5,434 bases of DNA, taken from the NCBI GenBank assembly GCA_002492045.1, contig DKXC01000095.1, positions 1 to 5,434 on the forward strand. Reading direction: 5' to 3'. This DNA comes from Micrococcaceae bacterium UBA7136 (GTDB lineage Bacteria > Actinomycetota > Actinomycetes > Actinomycetales > Micrococcaceae). A program made the translations under genes and the position numbers. Positions 1-4,315 of the stretch are shown piece after piece (position 1 is the first letter of the stretch; each line of letters starts with the position of its first letter). Under the pieces are notes generated by a model that searched no databases, was not told the DNA's origin, and saw only the letters and a list, made by a program, of their open reading frames with translations.

Positions 1-9
1 TCTGACCAT

Positions 10-41
10 AGTGCCCCAGACCCGGTGCCTGGGGTGCTTTT
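10..41 (+). terminator. Rho-independent terminator of an upstream gene
   Basis: A 10-bp stem pairs 10-19 (AGTGCCCCAG) with 29-38 (CTGGGGTGCT). It contains two G-T wobbles, has a 9-nt loop, and is followed directly by TTTT (38-41) and then TTTGT-like sequence. This is the usual form of an intrinsic terminator reading left to right. It presumably ends a gene that lies entirely to the left of the window, since no coding frame leads into it here. Confidence 0.7.
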
Positions 42-82
42 GTCTCATAAGACAAGGAAGACTTAGGGTGCTGTAAGTCATC
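40..82. repeat. Two tandem inverted repeats downstream of the first terminator
   Basis: TTGTCT (40-45) and AGACAA (50-55) form a perfect 6-bp inverted repeat around CATA. Directly after it, GACTTA (60-65) and TAAGTC (74-79) form a second 6-bp repeat with an 8-bp spacer, extendable by two more pairs across one mismatch. They lie upstream of the predicted promoter at 104-132. They could be regulator sites or chance; no known operator is recognised. Confidence 0.3.
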
Positions 83-103
83 TTTGGGGGCCTAAAAGTT
101 ACC

Positions 104-132
104 TTGAAGTAAGTGGCTGGGCCGGGCATAAA
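104..132 (+). promoter_or_regulatory. Probable sigma-70-type promoter of the SnoaL-like gene
   Basis: A -35-like TTGAAG (104-109) is followed after 17 bp by CATAAA (127-132). The overlapping TAAAGT (129-134) also fits the actinobacterial TANNNT -10 pattern, with a 19-bp spacer. Transcription would begin near 138-141, giving a leader of about 30 nt before the start codon at 171. Confidence 0.5.
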
Positions 133-133
133 G

Positions 134-159
134 TTATTGCTATCAATAAGAAAGCAATA
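134..159. promoter_or_regulatory. Overlapping inverted repeats in the leader, operator-like
   Basis: TATTGCT (135-141) pairs perfectly with AGCAATA (153-159). Inside it, TTATTG (134-139) pairs with CAATAA (144-149), so two nested alternatives share the same left arm. The element sits between the predicted -10 box and the Shine-Dalgarno sequence (AAGGAG, 161-166). That is a typical place for a repressor site, or for an mRNA hairpin that affects ribosome access. The cognate regulator is not visible in the window. Confidence 0.45.
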
Positions 160-170
160 CAAGGAGAATT

Positions 171-575
171 ATGACTACCCCCAGCCCCGTACAGGTTGTT
201 GAAAGCTACTTCCAGGCCCTGGCAGAAGGCCGAATCCCCGATGTTATGGCAGCCTTCGATGCCAACATTATCTGGCATCAGCCCGGCGCCAACCGCTTTA
301 GCGGTATTAAGCAGGGTCCCGAAGCTGTCGGCGCCATGATTGGTGGAATGATGGAAGTCAGCCAGGGCAGCTTCAAGCTGGAGGTTACTGGCCCCCTCAT
401 GGTCAACGGTGACACGGTGGCCGTCCCCGTCCACTTCTCTGGACAGCGTGAGGGCGCCACCCTTGACCAGGATGGCATCGACCTCATGACCGTCCGCGGC
501 GGCAAGGTCGTTGAGGTCAAGCTCTTCTCGAGTGATCCCGCCCAGGAGGACGCCTTCTGGGGTCAGGCTGAATAG
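171..575 (+). CDS. SnoaL-like / nuclear transport factor 2 (NTF2) fold protein
   Basis: A 134-residue cytoplasmic protein with no signal peptide or membrane segment, the usual length of a single-domain SnoaL-like/NTF2 protein (a cone-shaped alpha+beta barrel). An N-terminal helix (VQVVESYFQALAEGRI, about residues 7-22) leads to AAFDANIIWHQPG (27-39), the typical first strand with W35-H36. Then come RFSGIKQGPEAVGAMI and curved beta strands ending in DLMTVRGGKVVEVKLF (about 104-119). Relatives include ketosteroid isomerase-like enzymes, polyketide cyclases and many uncharacterised stress or detoxification proteins, so the fold is fairly sure but the reaction and ligand are not. The ATG at 171 follows AAGGAG (161-166) with a short 4-nt spacer. 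The gene has its own promoter and a hairpin terminator, so it is probably monocistronic. Confidence 0.85.
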   Translation: MTTPSPVQVVESYFQALAEGRIPDVMAAFDANIIWHQPGANRFSGIKQGPEAVGAMIGGMMEVSQGSFKLEVTGPLMVNGDTVAVPVHFSGQREGATLDQDGIDLMTVRGGKVVEVKLFSSDPAQEDAFWGQAE

Positions 576-608
576 GGCATCGGCCAGACAAAGTAAATAC
601 AGAGTTAA

Positions 609-643
609 AGCACCCTGGGTTGGTTCCGGGGTGCTAGCTCTTT
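609..643 (+). terminator. Terminator after the SnoaL-like gene (weak U-tract)
   Basis: An 11-bp stem pairs 609-619 with 625-635 (AGCACCC against GGGTGCT at the base, with two wobbles nearer the 5-nt loop). It is followed by AGCTCTTT. The stem is strong but the T-run is short and broken, so termination may be partial. The left side carries TTAAAG, which gives a weak T-run on the other strand too. Confidence 0.6.
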
Positions 644-722
644 AAAGGCGGGAAAGTGGCTGGGGTGTCCCTATTTTGGCCCCAAGCGACACGGTTTGAG
701 GCGGAAAGTTACAGAAAAATAA

Positions 723-763
723 AGACTTTCAAGTAAGACTTGAGACTTTCAGTAAAATAGGTT
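723..763. promoter_or_regulatory. AGACTT repeat cluster with inverted repeat, possible regulator site or distal promoter
   Basis: AGACTT occurs three times in 26 bp (723, 736 and 743). GACTTTCA is repeated exactly at 724-731 and 744-751, a 20-bp (two-turn) period. TCAAGT (729-734) and ACTTGA (738-743) form a perfect inverted repeat in the same block. TAAAAT (753-758) and TAGGTT (758-763) could serve as -10 boxes, but no -35 at good spacing is evident. The block lies about 110 bp upstream of the main hydrolase promoter, so it could bind a regulator or be a second, distal start. Confidence 0.35.
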
Positions 764-861
764 CTGACTAGGTGAAATGCTGAAACTCGGGGGCTGGTCT
801 AGCTGCCTTGTCCCCACTTTTGCAGGGGGTGAGGGTGGAAAAAAGTCACGATTCGGTATAC

Positions 862-891
862 ATCGTTACCAAATCGTTATAGGCTGTTACA
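862..891 (+). promoter_or_regulatory. Promoter of the NlpC/P60 gene with phased GTTAC boxes
   Basis: TAGGCT (880-885) is a good actinobacterial -10 box, and no convincing -35 lies 16-18 bp upstream. Around it are three GTTAY boxes at 865-869, 876-880 and 886-890, spaced 11 and 10 bp apart, so they lie on one face of the helix. In Actinobacteria the response regulator MtrA controls wall hydrolase genes (NlpC/P60, Rpf) through loosely conserved direct repeats of this kind. Assignment to MtrA is an inference from motif resemblance and target type. Transcription would start near 892. Confidence 0.5.
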
Positions 892-1013
892 GTCCAATCA
901 GCTTCCAAGGGAAGCAAGGGGGAGCGCTCGCCAGCAAGAGCAAACCTCCGAGCGGCACTCTGCCCCACACACAGAGCGCCTGCCTCACGAAGAAACGAAA
1001 GGTACACACAAGA
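892..1013 (+). other. Structured 5' leader of the NlpC/P60 gene
   Basis: The predicted leader is about 120 nt. GCTTCC (901-906) and GGAAGC (910-915) form a perfect hairpin with a 3-nt loop. CGCTCG (925-930) can pair with CGAGCG (949-954), but the overlapping GCGCTC (924-929) can instead pair with GAGCGC (974-979). A third stem, 954-962 with 972-980 (one A-C mismatch), competes with both. Such mutually exclusive pairings suggest a possible switch, but no known riboswitch class is recognised. In particular, the conserved c-di-AMP (ydaO) sequence blocks, which might be expected at such genes, are not seen. Confidence 0.35.
998..1002 (+). promoter_or_regulatory. Ribosome binding site that fixes the NlpC/P60 start
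   Basis: AAAGG lies 11 nt before the ATG at 1014, a slightly long but acceptable spacing. The codons from 1014 give a basic N-terminus and signal peptide. The alternative in-frame ATG at 777 lies upstream of the predicted promoter, so 1014 is preferred. Confidence 0.55.
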
Positions 1014-1979
1014 ATGCGTCGTTCACTCTCAGTTGGTGCAGTAGGAGTCATGATCTCCGGTGCTGTCTTTGCAGCAGCAAACGCAGCCGAGAAGGAAGCC
1101 CCTCAGACCACCGTAGACAACGGTGCACTGGTCTCCGCCCCCGCCCTCAAGTCCTTTGCCTCCGAAGGCAAGGGTCAGATTGCCCTCTGGGGCGTCCCCG
1201 CCTACATTGTTGCTCCCGAAAAGCCGGTTGAAGCAACCCCCGCAGTAGAGGTAGTAGAAGAAGCTGCCCCTGCCGAAGAAGCGCCCGCTCCCCTCGTTGA
1301 AGAGGCAGTCGTAGAAGCACCCGCCGAAGAGGCACCCGCTCTTGAAGAAGCACCCGCCGAAGAGGCACCCGCTCTTGAAGAAGCAGCACCTGCTCCCGTC
1401 GAGGAAACCCAGGTAAGCGTCCAGGCCTCCACTGTTGAGGTTGTCGAGGCTGCTCCTGCTCCCGCAGCTCCTGCTGTTCAGGAAGCACCCGCCCCTGCAC
1501 CCCAGGTACAGGCAGCCGCCCCTGCACCCGCAGCTCCTGCTGTTCAGGAAGCACCTGCCCCTGCACCCCAGGTACAGGCAGCTGCTCCTGCCCCCGCCGC
1601 TGCTGAGCCCGCTCTCTTCAGCGCCACCAACCAGACCAAGCGTGACGCTGTCGTAGCAGCTGCCCGTGCCGCTGCCGCCGTCAACGCCCAGACCGACTGC
1701 ACCATGCTGGCCACCAACTCCCTGCGTGCCGCTGGCATCAACTTCCACGGTTGGCCCATGGACTACATGCGTCTGGGCACCGTTACCTCCAACCCCCAGC
1801 CCGGTGACCTGGTTCTCTACCAGTCCAACGGCTTCGGTCAGCAGCACATCGCCGTTTACATCGGCAACGGCCAGGCTGTCCACGGTGGCTGGAACGGTAT
1901 CGGCACCACCATCTTCTCCGTCAACCTGCCCACCGCCTCCGCACCCATCTTTGTATCCCCCGCAGGCTACAACAGCTAA
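1014..1979 (+). CDS. Secreted NlpC/P60 (C40) family peptidoglycan peptidase with Ala/Pro/Glu repeats
   Basis: A 321-residue exported protein. MRRS plus a hydrophobic core ends at ANA (22-24), a good signal peptidase I site. A short unique segment (about 25-68) leads to an acidic Ala/Pro/Glu region (69-133) and an Ala/Pro/Gln region (145-198), both repetitive and probably an extended wall-spanning linker. The C-terminal domain (about 208-321) is NlpC/P60-like: Cys229 in TDCTML, PGDLVLY (263-269), His278 in QQHIAVYIGNG, and His290 in AVHGG. The Cys-His spacing of 49 and His-third-residue spacing of 12 equal those I recall for the RipA triad (C383, H432, E444). Such enzymes cut peptide stems of peptidoglycan and act in growth or cell separation. 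Oddities: DCTM replaces the usual DCSG, and no recognisable wall-binding domain (LysM, SH3, coiled coil) is present. The gene is monocistronic, with its own promoter and a strong terminator. Confidence 0.85.
   Translation: MRRSLSVGAVGVMISGAVFAAANAAEKEAPQTTVDNGALVSAPALKSFASEGKGQIALWGVPAYIVAPEKPVEATPAVEVVEEAAPAEEAPAPLVEEAVVEAPAEEAPALEEAPAEEAPALEEAAPAPVEETQVSVQASTVEVVEAAPAPAAPAVQEAPAPAPQVQAAAPAPAAPAVQEAPAPAPQVQAAAPAPAAAEPALFSATNQTKRDAVVAAARAAAAVNAQTDCTMLATNSLRAAGINFHGWPMDYMRLGTVTSNPQPGDLVLYQSNGFGQQHIAVYIGNGQAVHGGWNGIGTTIFSVNLPTASAPIFVSPAGYNS
1314..1379 (+). repeat. Perfect 33-bp tandem repeat, two copies, in the hydrolase gene
   Basis: Positions 1314-1346 and 1347-1379 are identical base for base. 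Each encodes the 11-residue unit EAPAEEAPALE (residues 101-111 and 112-122), and degenerate versions flank it. Identity at the third codon positions points to a recent duplication. The 33-bp period keeps the reading frame, so copy number can change without inactivating the gene. Confidence 0.9.
1446..1604 (+). repeat. 66-bp tandem repeat, 2.4 copies, in the hydrolase gene
   Basis: The 22-residue unit occupies residues 145-166 and 167-188, followed by a partial third copy (189-197). Its core is APAVQEAPAPAPQVQ. The 48-bp stretches 1464-1511 and 1530-1577 differ by a single silent base. The repeat is distinct in composition (Ala/Pro/Gln) from the acidic 11-residue repeat upstream and is likewise frame-preserving. 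Confidence 0.9.
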
Positions 1980-2021
1980 AGAGGCCCCGGCTCTAACCCA
2001 GCCAAGCAGGTAAAAGCAGAT

Positions 2022-2054
2022 ACCCACCCCGCGACTAGCGAGGGTGGGTTTTTT
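2022..2054 (+). terminator. Strong Rho-independent terminator after the NlpC/P60 gene
   Basis: ACCCACCC (2022-2029) pairs perfectly with GGGTGGGT (2042-2049). The stem continues, past a bulged A at 2041, as CGC (2030-2032) with GCG (2038-2040), closing a 5-nt loop. Six T residues (2049-2054) follow at once. This cleanly separates the hydrolase gene from the downstream sulfur operon. Confidence 0.92.
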
Positions 2055-2104
2055 GCATGCCCAGACCAACCCAAAAAACGCCCTCAGCGAACCAGGGTCG
2101 ATGT

Positions 2105-2123
2105 CGTAACAATTGCGTAACAA
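2105..2123. promoter_or_regulatory. CGTAACAAT direct repeat, MtrA-like regulator site
   Basis: CGTAACAA occurs at 2105-2112 and 2116-2123, an exact direct repeat with an 11-bp period. It sits about 30 bp upstream of the -10 box of the sulfur operon, where an activator would bind. The other strand reads GTTAC-N6-GTTAC, the same box type and phasing as at the NlpC/P60 promoter (865-890). GTAACA-type direct repeats resemble the reported actinobacterial MtrA motif; the assignment is an inference. Confidence 0.5.
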
Positions 2124-2130
2124 TAATTCT

Positions 2131-2166
2131 TTGGCACAGCCCCCAGCGGTATAGGCTCTATAGGGT
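2131..2166 (+). promoter_or_regulatory. Promoter of the trans-sulfuration / ABC transporter operon
   Basis: TAGGCT (2152-2157) matches the TANNNT -10 consensus and is identical to the -10 proposed for the NlpC/P60 gene. TTGGCA (2131-2136) is a -35-like box but leaves only 15 bp, so the promoter may rely on an activator. TATAG-GCT-CTATA (2150-2162) is a short inverted repeat over the -10, and TAGGGT (2161-2166) is an alternative -10. The leader would be only about 25-30 nt, too short for a riboswitch. Confidence 0.5.
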
Positions 2167-2181
2167 AAGTCCGCCCCCAAG

Positions 2182-2187
2182 AAAGGA
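2182..2187 (+). promoter_or_regulatory. Ribosome binding site that fixes the PLP enzyme start
   Basis: AAAGGA ends 7 nt before the ATG at 2195, ideal spacing. The frame is open back to an ATG at 2057. That earlier start lies next to the U-tract of the previous gene's terminator and upstream of the promoter, and the extra 46 residues do not resemble the family. Confidence 0.8.
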
Positions 2188-2194
2188 ACCACCC

Positions 2195-3331
2195 ATGACA
2201 GGCTTTACCACCCAGGCCATCCATGCCGTCCACTTCAACGAAGAACAGGCCGTCGTCCCACCCATCTACACTGCCTCAACCTTCGGCCAGCCCACCGACG
2301 GCACCGAAGGCCCCTACGAATACCAGCGCGGCGGCAACCCCACCCGCTCCAAGGCCGAAACCACCCTAGCCGCCATTGAAGGTGCCCAGCAGGCCTTCCT
2401 CTACGCCTCCGGTATGGGCGCCACCGCAGCAGCCATGGGCATCCTAGAACAGGGCCAGACCCTCATCATGGGCATGCCGGTCTACGGTGGCAACTACCGT
2501 TTCGCCACCATCGAACTGCCCAAACGCGGCGTCCAAACCCAGCTTGTTCAAGACCTCTCCACCCTGACCGACGCCGACTTTGAAGGCAAAAAGGTGGGCA
2601 TGGTCTTCCTGGAAACCCCCTCTAACCCCACCCTGCGGGTCACCGACATCAAAAAGGTAGCCGACCTGGCCCACCGCCACGGTGCCCTGGTAGTCGTAGA
2701 CAACACCCTCATGACCCCCTACCTGCAAAAGCCCCTAGAACTGGGCGCCGACATCGTTGTTCAGTCAGCCACCAAGTACCTGGCCGGCCACGGCGACCTA
2801 CTGGCAGGCGTCGCCAGCACCAATGACCCGCAACTAGCCGACCAGCTCTTCAAGGCCCAGCTGATCTCTGGTGGCGTCCTCTCACCCATCGACTCCTACC
2901 GCCTGCTGCAGAACGTCAAGACCCTGGCCCTGCGCATGGACCGCCAACAGTCCAACGCTCAGGCCCTGATCCAGGCCCTGGCCGACCACCCGGCCGTTGA
3001 CACCATCTACTACCCCGGCTCCTACAGCGCCCAAGAAGCTGAAATCCAGGCCCAGCAGGCCCGCGGTAAGGGCTCTCTCTTCTCCTTCACCCTCAAGGAG
3101 GGCTACCAGATGAAGCCCTTCCTGGACGCCCTCAAGGTCTTCACCTTCGCTGTCTCCCTGGGTGGTATTGAGTCACTGGTCTGCCTACCCACCAGCATGA
3201 CCCAGGGCGCCTATTCCCAGGACGACAAGGAAGCCTCCGGCCTGGGCGACCGCCTGGTGCGGGTAGCTGTTGGCATTGAAGACCTAGAAGACCTCAAGGC
3301 TGACCTACTCACCGCCCTGGACGCCGCCTAA
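2195..3331 (+). CDS. Cys/Met-metabolism PLP-dependent enzyme (cystathionine gamma-lyase/synthase-like)
   Basis: A 378-residue cytoplasmic enzyme, full length for the fold-type I Cys/Met metabolism family (MetB, MetC, CGL, MGL, MetY). Visible landmarks: YQRGGNPTR (43-51), with the Tyr and Arg that hold the PLP phosphate of the neighbouring subunit; SGMGAT (72-77); Tyr97 in VYGGNYRF, which stacks on the cofactor; Asp169 in VVVDNT, which binds the pyridine nitrogen; the Schiff-base Lys194 in SATKYLAGHGD; and SLGGIESL near the C-terminus. Members add sulfur nucleophiles to, or eliminate from, homoserine or cysteine derivatives. Which reaction applies here cannot be settled by eye. The position of methionine gamma-lyase Cys116 appears to be Gly99, which argues against a classic methionine gamma-lyase. 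It is first in an apparent operon with an amino-acid ABC importer: 62 bp to the next gene with no terminator, which suggests it acts on the imported sulfur compound. Confidence 0.88.
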   Translation: MTGFTTQAIHAVHFNEEQAVVPPIYTASTFGQPTDGTEGPYEYQRGGNPTRSKAETTLAAIEGAQQAFLYASGMGATAAAMGILEQGQTLIMGMPVYGGNYRFATIELPKRGVQTQLVQDLSTLTDADFEGKKVGMVFLETPSNPTLRVTDIKKVADLAHRHGALVVVDNTLMTPYLQKPLELGADIVVQSATKYLAGHGDLLAGVASTNDPQLADQLFKAQLISGGVLSPIDSYRLLQNVKTLALRMDRQQSNAQALIQALADHPAVDTIYYPGSYSAQEAEIQAQQARGKGSLFSFTLKEGYQMKPFLDALKVFTFAVSLGGIESLVCLPTSMTQGAYSQDDKEASGLGDRLVRVAVGIEDLEDLKADLLTALDAA

Positions 3332-3393
3332 AGAAGCCAGCGTCCGTCCGAAACCCCCAAAGAATCCACCCCTGCCACAGGAAAGAGAGAACC

Positions 3394-4224
3394 ATGCAGA
3401 AAATTAACCGTCGTACCGCCCTGGCCGCCACCGGCGCCTCAGCCCTTGCCCTCGCCCTAGCTGCCTGCGGTGGCTCCTCCTCCACGGGCAGCAGCACCAG
3501 CGCTGCCGCCGACAAGCTCCAGGCCATCAAGGACTCCGGCAAGATCCGGGTAGGCTTCGAGGGCACCTTCGCCCCCTGGAACTACCACAATGAAGCCGGT
3601 GAACTGGTAGGCATGGAAAAGGAAATCGCCGACCTGATCGCCGCCGACCTGGGCGTAAAAGCCGAATACATCGAAACCCAGTGGGACTCCCTGATTGCCG
3701 GTGTAGACGCTGACCGTTACGACATCGTCATCAACAATGTTTCTGCCACCGAAGAACGCCGGGCCAAGTACGACTTCTCCAAGCCCTACGTTGCCTCTGA
3801 GGGTAAGGTAGCCGTCCTGGAAAGCTCCTCCCTGCAAAAGGTAGAAGACCTGAAGGGCGCCACCGCAGCCTCCTCCGAGACCTCTAACTTCCGCACCCTG
3901 CTAGAAGAAGCTGGCGCCCAGATGACCATCGTCACCGGCTTCGACGAGGCTATTGAGCAGGTTCTGACCGGCCGGGTGGACGCCTGCGGCAACGACGCAG
4001 TCACCTTCGCCTACTACCAGCAGCAGCACCCCGATGCCCCCATCCGCCTGCTAGACGGTATTCTGGGTGAGCCTTCGACTGCTTCCATCCTCATGCCTAA
4101 GGGTGCTAGCAGCCTGCAGGAGGCCATCAACGACTCCATCGTCAAGCACCTAGAAAATGGCGATTTCAAGGCCATCTACGAGAAGTACGTGGGTGTAGAC
4201 CTCAGCCCCCAGCAGACTGCTTAA
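3394..4224 (+). CDS. Amino-acid ABC transporter substrate-binding lipoprotein (cystine-type, SBP_bac_3)
   Basis: A 276-residue lipoprotein. The signal ends in the lipobox LAAC with the lipidated Cys25, followed by a Gly/Ser-rich tether. NRRTALAA near the N-terminus carries a twin arginine, so Tat export is possible. The mature part (about 40-270) is a family 3 solute-binding protein: IRVGFEGTFAPWNY (51-64), GMEKEIA (73-79), WDSLIAGVDADRYDIVIN (97-114), and TEERRAKYDFSKPY (119-132), where Arg122 is expected to hold the ligand's carboxylate. The VG-EGT, WD-L-A-D and INxVxxxxERxxKYDFSxPY pattern is closest, by memory, to the cystine-binding protein TcyJ (FliY). Cystine or a similar sulfur amino acid is therefore the likely cargo, consistent with the neighbouring PLP enzyme. 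Other polar amino acids are not excluded. The ATG follows AGGAAAGAGAG (3379-3389). Confidence 0.9.
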   Translation: MQKINRRTALAATGASALALALAACGGSSSTGSSTSAAADKLQAIKDSGKIRVGFEGTFAPWNYHNEAGELVGMEKEIADLIAADLGVKAEYIETQWDSLIAGVDADRYDIVINNVSATEERRAKYDFSKPYVASEGKVAVLESSSLQKVEDLKGATAASSETSNFRTLLEEAGAQMTIVTGFDEAIEQVLTGRVDACGNDAVTFAYYQQQHPDAPIRLLDGILGEPSTASILMPKGASSLQEAINDSIVKHLENGDFKAIYEKYVGVDLSPQQTA

Positions 4225-4245
4225 GCTGCCCCTAAGACCGCCAAG

Positions 4246-4288
4246 CCCCCGGACGCTGACTGAACCACCACACCCCAGCGTCCGGGGG
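4246..4288 (+). promoter_or_regulatory. Intercistronic 13-bp hairpin without U-tract
   Basis: CCCCCGGACGCTG (4246-4258) and CAGCGTCCGGGGG (4276-4288) are perfectly complementary, with a 17-nt loop. No T-run follows, so it is not a standard intrinsic terminator on this strand. It sits in the 91-bp gap between the binding-protein and permease genes. In many ABC importer operons a hairpin here protects the upstream mRNA from 3' exonucleases or partly stops transcription, which raises the amount of binding protein over the membrane parts. Confidence 0.85.
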
Positions 4289-4315
4289 TAAGGCACCCTA
4301 AGAAACCTGAAAACC

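Larger units (their letters stand above)
576..1013. other. 438-bp non-coding region: terminator, repeat cluster, promoter and leader
   Basis: No convincing coding region lies between the SnoaL-like stop and the ATG at 1014. The stretch holds a hairpin terminator (609-643), a GC-rich segment without clear signals (about 645-705), AT-rich direct and inverted repeats (723-763), G/C tracts at 789-836, the hydrolase promoter with phased boxes (862-891) and its structured leader (about 892-1013). An open frame does run through 777-1013 into the hydrolase gene. However, it is interrupted by the best promoter and would place a signal peptide in mid-protein. Confidence 0.6.

Noticed and set aside
111..664. 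AAGTGGCTGGG repeated at 111-121 and 654-664, with similar hairpins on both sides of the SnoaL-like gene
   Set aside because: An 11-mer recurs by chance a few times in a window of this size, no target-site duplication or transposase is present, and the hairpins are explained as ordinary terminators.
777..1013. In-frame 79-residue N-terminal extension of the NlpC/P60 protein starting at the ATG at 777
   Set aside because: It would bury a clear signal peptide in mid-protein, it spans the likely promoter (862-891), it has no good ribosome site, and its composition is not protein-like.
892..1013. c-di-AMP (ydaO/yuaA) riboswitch in the NlpC/P60 leader
   Set aside because: Expected from gene type, but the conserved blocks (such as GGGGGACCC, GGGGUGAAUC and the AAUCCGUCAGCUAACC-like segment) are absent and the predicted leader is short.
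1314..1604. CRISPR-like array
   Set aside because: The repeats are contiguous or in-frame coding units without unique spacers and translate into a regular Ala/Pro/Glu/Gln pattern.
1029..2192. Long minus-strand open frame of 387 codons opposite the NlpC/P60 gene
   Set aside because: Its Gly/Cys-rich, low-complexity product is the mirror of the Ala/Pro/Glu repeats, it runs through the terminator and the downstream promoter, and it has no recognisable domain.
2057..2194. 46-residue N-terminal extension of the PLP enzyme
   Set aside because: It overlaps the promoter and the direct repeats, begins 2 nt after the terminator T-run, and adds residues unlike the family; the ATG at 2195 has a well-spaced AAAGGA.
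2158..2194. SAM or other sulfur-responsive riboswitch upstream of the PLP enzyme
   Set aside because: The leader after the predicted promoter is only about 25-30 nt, too short for any known class.
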